Shown here: one piece after another, positions 1 through 56,330 of the stretch
How the letters are laid out: each line of letters begins with the position of its first letter
Position numbering within the stretch: the first letter of the stretch is position 1
Translations under genes and position numbers: made by a program
Assembly: GCA_023101725.1 (NCBI GenBank)
Contig: JALJCO010007076.1
Coordinates: 434,001 to 498,000, forward strand
From: Atherinomorus stipes
Lineage: Eukaryota > Chordata > Actinopteri > Atheriniformes > Atherinidae
Length of the DNA stretch: 64,000 bases
Direction: 5' to 3'
Notes under the pieces: model-generated
The model's database searches: none
Seen by the model: only the letters and a program-made list of their open reading frames with translations
What the model was told of the DNA's origin: nothing

Positions 1-588
1 ACTTATATTAAGCTTTATTTTATTTTACCATCTGCTAAAAACATTGTGTACCCAGTTTGCTTATGGGGTCTGTCATCTTTAACAAGGAGGGCATGAAAAC
101 TCATGAACTCTGATAAAACTTATGATTTGTCTCAATGCAAAGTTTTCACATGACTAATGGTATAAGTGTAGGTGCAGCAGTGATTGAACCTAGTCCCCCC
201 CCATGAAAAAAACTCTTGACACACCACTGCTAATAAGACAGGACAATGATTTAAAAGTTTTAATCCAACTGCCCTCTCTGGCATTTTTATTTAAACAAAC
301 CACAGCACAATTAAATCACAATGCTGCAATATAATGGTACTACTTAAATTTTTAGTTTTTTTTTTTTATTATTTGTTTATAGCCCCGTTTTACTTACTTA
401 ACACACACCCTCTGTTACTCAAATCGAGGCTTGTAAAAGAATAACCTGACTTTCAGAGTAGAAAAACAAGTCATGCGATTTACACCATCAACACTCGATC
501 CTATTATTAAGCACAGGCGACTTCACTGCATTAGCGCGCTTCTCCATTCCGCTCCATCTGAAACATCCTCTGTTGAGAGTCACCAGCG

Positions 589-673
589 CCGGCAAGGCAG
601 TAGATTGCGCAGTCATCTCCACAGGGGGTAGCATGAAAACCCGAGCAACAGCACAAACTACTACCTCAGCCAG
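589..673 (-). ncRNA. mirlet7i: let-7i microRNA precursor hairpin
   Basis: Read on the minus strand, this 85-nt segment contains the complete 22-nt mature let-7i-5p sequence (647-668) and a 3p arm (592-612) matching let-7i-3p apart from a substitution or two. The outer stem CTGGC pairs with GCCGG, and the loop lies between. Let-7i is a conserved animal microRNA that represses heterochronic and proliferation genes through its 5p seed GAGGUAG. The strand matches usp15, whose stop codon is 5 kb away, so it is probably a separate primary transcript or a read-through product. CpG-rich sequence surrounds it, and an AATAAA on the minus strand at 14-19 could end the primary transcript. The mature match is exact by eye, so identity is near certain; the transcript boundaries are not visible. 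Confidence 0.96.
647..668 (-). ncRNA. mirlet7i: mature let-7i-5p
   Basis: Positions 668 down to 647 read TGAGGTAGTAGTTTGTGCTG followed by TT, the canonical let-7i guide strand with no mismatch to the sequence I recall for vertebrates. Confidence 0.96.
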
Positions 674-3345
674 AGCTTGGCACCGGTTCCTCTTCTTTTG
701 TGATCCAGCTTCAGTGCGGTCGGCGTCCCTGTGCGTAAAAGCGCACGAAAGAAAACATGTCGTGTACTCCCAAGACAGAGACCGCAAAGCAAAGGGCCTA
801 AAGCGAAGTAAAAACCCCACCCAGAGAATCTACAACAGAAAACACATCCTACACATTTTCCCGTGTTTCGCTCTCCTTAGATGACCTTGGAAAGCGTCAC
901 ATATGGGCACTGAGGCTGTGCACAATGGAAGGCTGTGGCATTAAACGTTTCATCCATACAGCAAAGACACAATTCAACAAAAGAATATAAAAGGGGGAAG
1001 TATAGAAAATAGTTCAGAATTTCTTATGAACCAGAATGGTTAAAGTACTGCTTAAAACAAACAAACCTTTGGTTTGCGTTGTGAACCACGAGATTGGAAA
1101 AAAAAGAAGAAGAAAAAACTGGCTTAGAAAATTTAATGTCACGAGTGTAAATCCAAATGTTATCAGATAAAAGGCAAATATTCCCCATCTTCTCTCTTCG
1201 CAGTCCTTCACTTTGCAGCTTTTAATGAGTCAGTTTTAAAATCTCGTCAGTGTTTCCTCGTCGCGAAAAGTTCTTTGCTTCAAGTCCACTTTAAAACATA
1301 AACACGTAAGAATCCTTGAAGTGGAGACGTTTTCCTTCTGTCTTCCGCAGACGCCGCACGACAGGCAGAAATGAATGGATGTGGCGAAGTGGCGTGGATA
1401 AAATTCGCGGGGAACGTCAGAGCGATGTAGGCGCAGAGATAGAAAATATAGATGTCTCGCTCTGACTGGTTTTGTAAATACTAGAAGAAAATGTTAAGTG
1501 TGTGCGCCACCTGCTGGTTGTATTAAAACCGCCTTGATTTCTTCAGTCTCAGCTAAACTTATAGTTAATGACTACAAACTTATGATTAATAATAATAATG
1601 TAATTTAAACCTTCAAAATTTGTTTTTTAATTCTGAAAATTCAAGGAAATGTGAAATACAGTGCTATTATGAACCTTATTTCCAGAAAAAAAAGTTTTTT
1701 TTTTCTAAAAAAATACATAAATTTTGTTTTCTCCCCCTTTAATGACAAACACAAATCCAAAGAAATTATTTTCTTTCTGACTAACTTAATTGTAAGTAGA
1801 AAATATGGGCCAACTTCAAATTTAATGCTGGAAACACAAACACACATACACACACAATGGTCAGGAGATATTGGATTGTTAAAAGCAGGCCAGCTCTGGT
1901 CCTCAAGGGTCACAATCCAGCAGGTTTCAGATGTCAACTGATTCAAATTAAATGGCTTTCCTCAACAGCTCAAGTTATTCCCAAGCATGTTGAACCATTA
2001 ATCTAATTTAGATGTGCTTCATCAGGTAACATCCAAATCCCGCAGGACAGCGGCCCTCAAGGATCAGCTTTGGGCACCCCGGGTTCATAGTTTGTAGATT
2101 TCTTTCTTATAGAAAGAAAGAAACTTAAAAAAAAACATCTACATGTTATAGGGATGTACAAAATCAGATGAAAATTGCATATAATGTACCAGATGTTTTC
2201 AGTGGGTTTGGACTCCAGAGCTCTGCTGATGCAGAATGACGTATAAGCAACAAGCAATGACTTCTCTGAATAACAGCTAAACAGCAGCATGTTTTGCTGT
2301 CTTAAATGTGATATTCTGAAGGGATCGCCAGCACTGCGGGCTTTAGATGTTTCAAGTTCTATTCAAATGCTCAAGTTCTGCACCTTTTAATTTGAGTTAA
2401 GTGTGTTGCTGCAGGGAAACTTCTAAAACATGCATGTTTTAACACAAGCGCAGATGGGTTGTTCTTGAGAATGTGCTGTAATTGCCATATTATTGTGCAT
2501 TACAGTGCAAGATTTGATTTTTAAGCTTTAATGATTTAGTCTGAATCTTTTGTTACATGGCATGGATGTTGAAACTCATCAATTATTTGCAGTTTAAGAA
2601 ATTTTCTTAAACGTCTTCAACCTTTTAGCAATGTACTTAAAAAATGCCATGTATTACTGACCTGCTGAAGGCTGGTGTTATAAGTTGTGTTTAAACTGAT
2701 CTTCAAGGACCTCACATATTTTCCAGTCTTTCATCATCTTAATGATCTGTAATTATTTGCAATTTTTGCTTTAGGTACATTTTAAGCATTCAAACCAACA
2801 CACACTTGTTTGAAGCCAAAAAACATGTTCAATACATATATTGTAACAGTTCTTATAGCATGTATTAATATAGTCTTTAGAGAAGTATATGCAGCTATAA
2901 CTTCAGCCAATGATTTACTTCTTACTGTCTGGCCTCCAACTTGTTAGCAGCAAGAGAACTGGTCAGAACCAGAGAGATACCCTAATACTCCTTACAGGTA
3001 TCATGCTGGGATGGAAACCAGACAAAAATCAATGTAATGTCTTCATTTCTTAAGGAACATCTCAACTTAGAAGGGGGTGAAAGGAATGAAAAAACCTTTA
3101 GCAGGAAACTTATAGTGCATTCCACTAAATTGTACTTTTTAAAATTTATTTCTAAACTACTTTAAACAAAATGCAAACTAAATAATTTGATGTAAAGCAG
3201 CTTTAATCAAATGTGCAAGCTCTGTTTTGTTTCAGGTTTTGTTTGGGTTTTTTTTACTTCCAAGTAAAAACATCAGGGAATCTGGCAAGAAATTAAGACA
3301 AAATATGGAAAACTAGAGTAAGACCCACAGGAAGCTTTACACAGC
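674..3345. other. Spacer between let-7i and the usp15 3' end, with a candidate pri-let-7i promoter
   Basis: No coding exon is recognisable here. Two CpG-richer islands stand out from AT-rich flanks, at about 700-900 and 1250-1480. Because let-7i is transcribed leftward, the 1250-1480 island is a reasonable place for its promoter. This is inferred from base composition and position only. The rest, about 1500-3340, is AT-rich and shows no gene, tRNA or clear transposon. Confidence 0.35.
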
Positions 3346-3351
3346 TTTATT
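3346..3351 (-). terminator. usp15: Candidate poly(A) signal of usp15
   Basis: The plus strand reads TTTATT, which is AATAAA on the coding strand, about 2.3 kb past the usp15 stop codon. The span 3330-5639 has no coding potential and is most simply the usp15 3' UTR. Other AT-rich hexamers exist, so the exact end is unproven. Confidence 0.4.
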
Positions 3352-5639
3352 GAAGATTGTGTATAAATACACATGCACATTTCAAATGTAAACCCAAGTG
3401 AACTCAAGTGCAGCCAAACCTCGAAACCCCAATACATCATCATGCAAGGATGTCTGGATTATTTTTTACTATCTTTTTTTTCCCCCGTATCTTTTTTTTT
3501 CCTTTTATTTATTTTATTTCATTTCATTTTTTTTCTTTTTTACAAAAACAGTCCCAAACAACAGAATCATCCTTTTTTTAAAAAATATTCCCTCCCTGAC
3601 AAGCTTTCGCAATCTCTAGTGTGTATGTGTGGACTCCTGACTTTTCAGGCCTTGCCAAGGTTTTTAAATATATTGTCTGTTAATAAATGCTTACATATAA
3701 ATAAATAAACTTTATCAAATGTGCACTCACAGAGTGAACTCTTCTGTACAATATTGTATAAGCCTATAGTAGCAATCACATCTCACTCAGTCAGGGTGGG
3801 GTGAGTCGGCCTAAAAGCAAGGCAGCGCTGAGCCGACAAAGCCCACTGAAGTCAAAGCACAGAGATGCTCTTAAAGGCATGGTACACATCTAATATTCTG
3901 AGGCAACAACAGGTATGTTTAATGGTGTTTACAATGGAACGAACAAGTAGAAAAAGAAAACGTAACACTCCACCATGGAGAATAGAGTTTCATCATGATT
4001 TACATCGATGGAGGAATATCCTGCAACGATATGCCACAAAATATTTTCACTGTATCATCGTCCTGAAAGCTTAAAAGGCCTTTTAGGCAGACTCACCCCA
4101 ACTGTTTTCAGTTAAGTACACCCCCACCCCCCTCCCTCAAAGCTCAGGATCACAAAAAAGCATTTTCCCATGAATTCATACAGCCATCACCACAGGGCGA
4201 GGAACAGGTTACCATCACATTCAACCAAAACAAGGATGGGGTGACAACAAAAAGGCATCAATCACACACACGTGTTCTATTTTCATTCCACTCAGCATAC
4301 ATTCTGGCCCTCGTGTGGGTAAAAAAAAAAAAAAAAAAAAATCTCTGAGATGATGTGGCCGTGAGATAGCAAGCAAATGTAACAAACATTCGTACATAAA
4401 GTGTGAGACGGTGTGATAGTGATGTGCAAAGAAAAGGGGCTGGTCTGAGATTTGGAGTTAAGGCTGAGGTGACTCAAGAGACAATGCATCTGATGTCAGC
4501 GAAATCACCGATGTTCCTCATCTCACAGTGCCTCGAATATGTAGACAAATAAATGGATTGCAGAGCTGCAGTAAAGCTTTATGAACTACATATGAAGTAC
4601 AACTAAGAGGGAGAGCTGAAGAGAAGTTTGGCAGCTTAGGATCCGAGTCGGCCAGCTAACTTTTCAGCAGTGTCGGCCTGATGAAGTATAGCCTTTCCCT
4701 AATTCGACTCTGTAGCTAAAAATACGCACAAATACAATAAGTTTGGTTACTCTGCCAAGTTAGCTGGAAAACACTTTAATCCTGCTTTGTTTTAGGTTTT
4801 CAGAACTCTAAATTTTCCCCACAGAGAGACAGCAAAAGCAGGACCTTAAATTACTAAGGCTCATGCCAGATCACTAATAATCTGTCTAAAATGCAAGATT
4901 ACAGCAGTAGCAGCAGCAGTAAAAGCGAGGATAGTTTGGCTTTTGACACTTTAAAAACCACACCTTTGGGAATCAGTCCTCTATCTTAGATTGTAGACAC
5001 GTCTTCATAGCTGACCTACGAAAGGCAGCTTCTTAGGCTGATGAGAGAAAACGCTCTGATCAACGTTGTTAAACATTTGCAGTAAGTCTGGCAACGCATT
5101 TAAAATAATGAAAAAAAAGTGGATGGTTGGTGATTGTGCAAGTTCAAATGTTTCAGCGCATCACAAAAACAATGTAATTCAGTGTTTAAAATATTTACAA
5201 AATCTAAATAATACTAAAATAATATGCCAACAATGCACCGCTAGAAAAAAATTTTTAAAAAAGAAAAGAAAAAAGCAGAGGGCGATTTAGAGCGCTGCAG
5301 TGTCCAAACCCTCGACATCGATCCCAGGTGCTGTTCAGTGACTCTTCGGAGAGCAGATGAGCAAATTCTTAACAAATGAACGTAGCGACACACTCACACA
5401 CACAAACAGTGATCCACCCACAGAGGAGGGCCCTGATTTTTCTTTTTTTCTTAGCTGCGGACCCCCGGCAGCTCCTTGACTCAACAACCGTCCTTCCCGG
5501 CAGCGGCTCCGCCTGTCGCACGGCTGAGTCCGAGTCGCTGGGGTGGGACCGGTGTGCCCGCCGCCATGCTGTGTGTCCATATGGCTTTGGATGGAAAGAT
5601 CCTATTCTCTCTCTCCATTTATTCCTGTCCCCGTTTACC

Positions 5640-25373
<19,734 letters not shown>

Positions 25374-25560
25374 CTTTCCTCGGACATCACCGTTGCATTG
25401 TGGGAAAGTGTGGGGCGTCACTGAGGCACGTCGAAAGACGCCGCTGTTACAGCCAATCACAACCTCGGCAGAGGTACGGGAGAAGCGTGACACCCAGCGG
25501 TGGAATTATTCTAGAAAATTATTCAAAAGTGCTCCATCATTGTGGCTGCCCACGCTTGTG
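25374..25560 (-). promoter_or_regulatory. usp15: usp15 5' UTR and promoter region
   Basis: This GC-richer stretch lies immediately upstream of the usp15 start codon, with several CpGs and a CCAAT pentamer on the plus strand at 25453-25457. There is no TATA box close by, which fits a housekeeping-type promoter. CpG-rich sequence also continues into intron 1 (about 25080-25260). The transcription start cannot be placed from sequence alone. Confidence 0.55.
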
Positions 25561-26724
25561 AATGTTTAAGAAACTGTATCTCATAAAATAATCTTTTTCT
25601 CAAAATTCAACGTCCTTGTCCAGCAAGGGGCGCTATATTGTTTAATATGTAATCTCTCTCTGTCTCTCTCTCTCTCTGTGTGTCTATCTATCTATCTATA
25701 CATACACATACACAGAGTCGTCCTCAAAATTATTCATACCCTCCAATTAAAGAAAATGCGCATTCACAATAGTTAATCAAATAACAAGAAACTAAAAAAG
25801 AAAAAAAAATACCCCAAATAAAATTTACAAAATCATAGTTTACTGAAATAAAAATTGTGGTTGAAAAAAAAAACAAAAAACAACTGCCCCAGACACATTA
25901 GGCACCTTTCCCATGAACAGTAGATCAAAATACCTGTCAACAGGTGTAAAAGTGTTTTTTAACATTACAGAAAATACCTGATTGGAGTGATTGGCGATTG
26001 GCTCAAAGTGTTGCTCAACAAAATTTTTGCTTCAGATCCCCATCATGCTTGTTTGCTCATTTTCATTTTATGTTTCCTTTTAATATATATAATAATATAT
26101 ATAATAAAATATAAATATATATACATATATATATATATACATATTTATACTGTATGTATGTGATATTATCGGCCTACTGATATTGTTGACTGATATTGGC
26201 ATTAAAATGCGATATCGGAAAATATCGGCATAATTTTTTTGGGCCAATATTATGGAGCAATGAAATTTCGTGAGATCTTGTTCCATTAGCAGCGGTCCAG
26301 CATGAAGAAAAGTCCCTGTTACTGTGGAAGAACTTCATATCCCAGCATTCCTTTCAGAGTCATGTGACTTCGGTGCAGCAGCTGCTGCTACAGACTGACT
26401 TGCTTTGAAGCTGCTTATGTCTGGTTTTAAGTGTTTGGTTAAGTCACCAAGTTGTCAGAAACATTATAATTAGCCACATATTGGCTTATACCTGCTCGTA
26501 TCTGCTATCTGGCAGCCAGATGTCCAAAATGAACTCCTCTGGCTGAGTTAAGGATATTTTTGGGATCTTTGCTCTCAGAGCAGAATATAGTTGAATTTCT
26601 CAAAATATGCTAGACAGTTCTCTGCATATATCGGTAGTTATCGGACATCAGAATTTAAGAGTTGGACAACATCGGAATATCGGATATCGGTAAAAAAAAA
26701 AAAACTATATCGATATATACATAC

Positions 26725-26796
<72 letters not shown>

Positions 26797-26998
26797 TTCA
26801 AAGTAAGATTTTGCTAAGTCAAGAAACAGTGTACTGATGCAAACAAAAATAAATATGTGAACCAAGTATGACTGGGAACAAAATCATTTGATGGTTGCTA
26901 AGTTGGATCGCTCCAGCGTTATATTCCATTTCCATAAAACAAAAATCAATATTTGTAAGAAGACATGTAGGTTAAAGAGTGTAAGACAACAAACAATC
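25561..26998. other. Intergenic repeat-rich spacer between slc6a13 and usp15
   Basis: No gene is seen. In order there are TC and TATC simple repeats (about 25660-25700), a segment opening GTCGTCCTCAAAATTATTCA (25717 onward) that resembles the ends of fish Tc1/mariner-like elements, AT-rich simple sequence (26090-26150), a fragment with repeated TATCGG motifs (26165-26700) that resembles a hAT-type MITE remnant, and an (AT)n tract (26728-26791). Confidence 0.5.
26728..26791. repeat. (AT)n microsatellite
   Basis: An AT dinucleotide tract of about 64 bp in the spacer between usp15 and slc6a13. Confidence 0.97.
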
Positions 26999-27004
26999 TT
27001 TATT
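26999..27004 (-). terminator. slc6a13: Candidate poly(A) signal of slc6a13
   Basis: TTTATT on the plus strand is AATAAA on the coding strand, about 0.7 kb past the stop codon. The sequence between (27005-27707) is AT-rich and non-coding, as expected of a 3' UTR. Confidence 0.45.
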
Positions 27005-27707
27005 TAAACCATACTTACAAGATTCACATTCTTTGTACAGTCCTATTATGTTACATTGTAAAAATTAAACTAAAGTATCATGTTAGTCTTATAGCTATAT
27101 AGTGCTACTGTAGTATAATGGTTACTGCTATTACATATTTTAATTCAATCATAAGTCTACTATAAAGCAAAACAATCTATTTAATTTCCCATTAATATAA
27201 AAAAAGAACACTTCTCCTATCATTTATCATGATACAACAATATCTTACAAATATGACTTCATATAAAGAAACGTCATGAAATTGCTGGATTCAGTGGTGT
27301 CCAACTCTTCAGAAAGATCCAGTTTTAACCTATTTTTCTGTTACTTTTACCATCTTTAAATTAGACACAAATATTGTCCTATATACACGGACTTGCCGAT
27401 TAATAAATAGATCTCAATTTTGGTTGGGTAATTTTCCTTCAAGCATTGCTTTTTTTTTTTTTTTTTTTTTTTTTGTATTTCATTACTTGTTAGATCTTTA
27501 TGTTTTCATATTTTTCTCTCATTGTACAAATATGCCAAACCAGCATTATACAGCGTCATTATCTCATAAGTCCAACACCATATCATTTTACAGTAGATCC
27601 TGTAACACTTTGTTCTTTGGGCTGTTTTAATGACACCTGCAGTTGTCTTTGAGATTTGAAACGGAGGCAGAGGTGTAGCAAATTGAAGATGTATCCATGT
27701 AGGGTTC

Positions 27708-34764
<7,057 letters not shown>

Positions 34765-35860
34765 TTCAGTTCAAATACAATTCAAATGAAAGTAACTAAA
34801 AAATATATATATTGAAAACATGCATACCTTTCATTGTGGTGCCACTTGTGTGTAGCTCAAGCCTGGGGTGGTATCTGGAGGTTTATCTGTAAATGCTCAA
34901 GTTTTAGTATTTAACATGGCTGGCGAAAGGGGTGGAGATATGTAATGCTAAACCGTGGGCCTGCCTCCACACGCCGTTCTTTCATCTGCCCCCTTCTGAG
35001 CAAAGTACATCACCTACCATGTCCCAACAGTTAAAATAAGGTGCAACATAAGAGTCCAAGAGGATGACACTTGACCTCTAAGTCTCGTGTCAGTTTTGGC
35101 CGCAGTGAACCTCAGCAGAGGACACAATGAATGTAGTAAAAAATAAGAAACTATGAAAAATAGTTCATGTCAAGATGTGAACAAAGCCAACTATTAAAAA
35201 AACAACAAGAGTAGCATAAAAAAAAATAACAGAGAAATTGTGAAAGTATTTTAAATCACTGAAGTGGCCCAACAGCTACAGGAGGTGAAGATGTCATGGG
35301 GTTATGCAGTTTGTTTTGTCTCATTGTGGTTTATGTTTGATGCACTGCAACCTTAATGATGAGAATAGCCTCATTTCTTACTGTCGCTTCCCATCAGTGA
35401 AGAAACACAGGTGAGTCACTCAGCTGGAGGCAAAAGCAGCCGAAGTCAGTTCTCACCGGATTGGACTTGGCTGAGGCAGGACCAGATTTCAGAGCAACCC
35501 ACTGGACCCACCCATGGAGACGTCCCCTCTGCAGTGGTAACTTGTGTAGATACAACAAACACTGCAAAAACCAAGGGGCTAGAAAAACTTTCCTTTTTTT
35601 TTTTTTGTCCAGCAGGAGGATATTCCTGATGACTGCAATTGAAGGAAAATAAATAGTGACATTTGAAACACTCCAGGGAAACTATTAAAGTATTTCAAAT
35701 CACTTTGTGGCCCACGTACGTTAACTCCAAAACAAGCGATTGCAACCCTTTTTTATTGGAGCTCATGAATTTAATAAAAAATGCTTTATTTATTCCAGAA
35801 GGAAATTGTGATTTGTAATAATAATAAGTACAACAGGTGTTGATTTATTCATTTTACAGC
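34765..35860. other. slc6a13 upstream region
   Basis: A possible 5' UTR exon of slc6a13 ends at a GTATGC donor near 34826. It contains a short upstream ATG (ATGAAAG). Beyond it the sequence is unremarkable, and no TATA box or CpG island is evident. No other gene is seen. Confidence 0.35.
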
Positions 35861-35869
35861 ACTTAGTCC

Positions 35870-35950
35870 AAAAGGCAGAATACACCCTAGACAGGTCACC
35901 AGTCTATTGCAGGGCCAAGACCGAACTCATGTTCACATTCACTCCTATAC
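35870..35950. repeat. Teleost dispersed repeat, left fragment
   Basis: It holds the block TACACCCTAGACAGGTCACC and CAGTCTATTGCAGGGCCA, followed by a degraded TTCACATTCACTCCTA. These match the 5' half of the repeats at 56905-57190 and 58765-59151. It stops abruptly where the long inverted-repeat element begins. Confidence 0.7.
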
Positions 35951-36640
35951 CCAGGGGGGCAAAACCCCCGTTTTTGGAAAATGGACACAGAGCTTGGAAA
36001 ATGTTTGACACCAGAACTTAAATCTAACACCTTCAAGGATCGCAACCAGGGAGGACAACCTGGTCAAGTAGCTGCTGAATAGCTACAGGGGTCAAAAACT
36101 CTTTTTGGGGGTCATTTTCATGGCAAAATTACGTGAATTCAAATATTTCGGTACTACAATAGTATTAGTAGTCATAAAACTATGGAATTTGGCAAGTTTC
36201 TTGAGACAAAGGGGGAAACAGGAAAAAGGTTCTGACCCTTGCTGCGAGTCTGTTTTTAGTCATCACTCCCAATCACCAATAAGGCAAAAATAAATATGTT
36301 TGACTGACAAATTCTCATAAAAATTTATATTTTTCATTTCATTTTAGGAAGAATGTCTATGCTAAACATAGAAAACTTCCTTAATTCAAAAGCTTCAATT
36401 TGAGCCCAAGATGACCTTTCTTAAAGCTACAAGAAAGCTGAAGGGTGGCTCCAAACAATGCAACCCCTATTGCGAACCCCTGTTATGTACTAACAACTAA
36501 AATTAGCATGGGGCTAACAAATATTGTCCATCTGTAAATTATATTAATGTAAATTCTTCAATATTTTATGAAGGAATAATATTTAAATTACATTTACCTA
36601 CTTTGAATGCCAACTAATTCTCAAAACCACAAGTGCAGTG

Positions 36641-37381
36641 TAGGGATGTACTGTAGCAATAACCGATAAAAAGGTCAAACAATTTGTATTACCATTTCAG
36701 ATTTTAATAATCGTAAAATCGTAACTTTCATACTTTAAAAAACTCACAGTGATGCTGCTCATTGCCTGGAAAAGCAGCAACATTCCTTCAGACTCAGCTT
36801 ACAATGTTAAAAACATGGAGGAAGGTGCAGAAGGCACCTGCATGGAAGCTCTGGAGATTTTTTCCCTTCTGAAGTCTGGATGTATTTAGGATTTTTTTAA
36901 GGATGCTGGGAGAAACTTTTTAATTTATTTATGGTATTATTTTAATGTTTCAGCCACATTAGCTTATTTAACATGGCAGTGTTGCTTTGATATGAACATT
37001 TGATTTCTACAAATGTACATAAAACAGTTAAAAGTTTCCTTTCTGGACCAGTTCTTCTGAAATCTGTAAGACTACATCAAGTCTTGAGCACTGAATGTGA
37101 GGAAAAGTATTTTTGGTTCTTATCTACAATTTGCATAAAGCAATATAAGATGCAACTTTGATGCACATTTATTTGATGTTTTTGATGGTTCTGCCTACAG
37201 AAAGTCCACCATGCTTGTTACTATTTAGTTTTTTTCATTGAAACTTGGTTAAATGATTTTAGTGTGTGTATAAGCACTTTTTGAACATTTTGAGCAGATT
37301 TCATGAATACCGCGATTATATCAATAACCGTGATAAGTCACAAAAACTGTGAAATTAAATTTTCATATTGTTACATACCTA
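36641..37381. mobile_element. hAT-type MITE, family A, nested inside the long inverted-repeat element
   Basis: It opens TAGGGATGTACTGTAGCAAT and closes ATATTGTTACATACCTA, with flanking GTGCAGTG and GTGCACCG as a degraded 8-bp duplication (6 of 8). It shares a central block with the copy at 6033-6429 but is longer (741 bp against about 397). Confidence 0.65.
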
Positions 37382-37611
37382 GTGCACCGCTTGTTCAATT
37401 TGGGGAGACCAGAAACAGAACGGAGTATGATCATGTCAGCGTAACAGTTTTTCACAATAGGGGTTGCATTGTTTGGAGTCACCCTGTAGCTTTCCTGTGG
37501 CCAGAAGAAAGGTCATCTTGGGCTCAAATGGAAGCTTATGAATTAAAGTTTTCTATATAGATGTTAGGCATAGAAATTCTCCATAAAATGCTGAAAAATA
37601 TCTTCTTTTTT

Positions 37612-37632
37612 GGGGGGGGGGGGGGGGGGGGG
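37612..37632 (+). repeat. Poly(G) run of 21
   Basis: An uninterrupted run of 21 G within the right arm of the long inverted-repeat element. The left arm has no equivalent run, so it expanded after insertion. Such runs are G-quadruplex prone and often mis-sequenced. Confidence 0.9.
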
Positions 37633-37910
37633 AGTTTGTCAGGCGAACATGATTATTATGTTTTTTTTTTTTGTCATTTCGGGATGTTGGGGGTAAAATA
37701 GACTTATAGCATGGCTCAGGATCTTTTACGGAGTTATATGACTGTTTATACCATTCCAGTACCAAAATATTTGAGTTTACATAGTTTTGCAATTAAAATG
37801 ACCCCGAAAAGGGTTTTTGCCCCCCTGTATCTATCCAACAGCTACTTGACCAGGTTGTAATCCTTGAAGGTCCTAGATATAATTTCTGGTGCCAAACCTT
37901 TTACAGCGCA

Positions 37911-38085
37911 CCGCGTCTGTTTTTCTGCTCGGCCCCATAGGCACTTAGAAGAATTTACCCAACATGGAAAAACATACAAACACCACACAGAAAGGCCACT
38001 GTTCAAACCCCTGCCCAGGGGTCAAAGGGGGGGCCGGATTGCTGTGACTGCAGTGCTAACCACCACACCATCCTGCAGAACACCA
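37911..38085. repeat. Teleost dispersed repeat, right fragment
   Basis: It contains AACACCACACAGAAAGGCCA, CTGTTCAAACCCCTGCCCAG and CAGTGCTAACCACCACACC, matching the 3' tRNA-like half of the repeat at 58765-59151. With 35870-35950 it makes one copy split by the 1.9-kb element. Confidence 0.65.
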
Positions 38086-38231
38086 CAAATAATAAATATA
38101 ACAAAATCTAAATGCTAGTCTATGAGAAAAGCTAAACGAGCAGCTTCTAAATAAAAAAAATAAGCCTGAGCTACAAGTACCAATTTCTTCAAGAAAAACA
38201 GTGGAAATATCAACCATTTGACTAGGAATAG

Positions 38232-38237
38232 TTTATT
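38232..38237 (-). terminator. kdm5a: Candidate poly(A) signal of kdm5a
   Basis: TTTATT on the plus strand is AATAAA on the coding strand, 0.54 kb past the stop codon. The sequence 38238-38776 has no coding signal and is the likely 3' UTR. Confidence 0.5.
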
Positions 38238-38776
38238 AAAGGTGAGAAAACAAAAAGCCACAATCCATTAGTTTAATTGCTTCAAAGCTATGTACATTAT
38301 AAATAAATCCACTACATTACAACCATTTTTTCCCCCTAGTTTTACATCCTACATAGTGAGATGTCACCGTCTGAGGAGCCAGGCTGAGGGCAGAGGGGAG
38401 CGGATCAGGGGTTCATTAGAACTGGAAACATATTTGTCTATTTGCAATGGATACAACTGCTCAAGTAAGAGGGTGTTTGACTAAGTAAGTCGGAGCCACC
38501 AATTGTTTGGGAAGTAGCTAGTGGGTGTTTTCAGATCTGAAACCATCATAGAGGGATTAACACATCTTAGCAAACAGGGAGATTGTGTTTTCTTTTCCTT
38601 TAGTCACACAGAGGAAGATGTTTTTTCTTGTGCTTTACAAACTGACAAATACAAAAACATTCGCAAGTTGTCTTTTCAGACATTTGAAAAGAGTAACCCT
38701 TTCTTGTCATGGTTGTAGTACTAGCCTGGACTCTGGGCTCTGTGTGAGGTGCTCAGTCCTTCGCCCATTTTTAGCG

Positions 38777-56330
<17,554 letters not shown>

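Larger units (their letters stand above)
35998..37902. mobile_element. Long inverted-repeat DNA element (about 1.9 kb)
   Basis: Reading 35998-36487 forward and 37902-37439 in reverse complement gives two similar sequences of 490 and 464 bp. Matching blocks occur in the same order, for example CCTTCAAGGAT, CCTGGTCAAGTAGCTG, TTTGAGCCCAAGATGACCTT and AACAATGCAACCCCTATTG. The arms flank about 950 bp occupied mostly by a MITE. No transposase frame is present. The element interrupts a dispersed repeat whose halves lie on either side. Superfamily is unknown; foldback or Mutator-like arrangements are possible. Confidence 0.75.
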
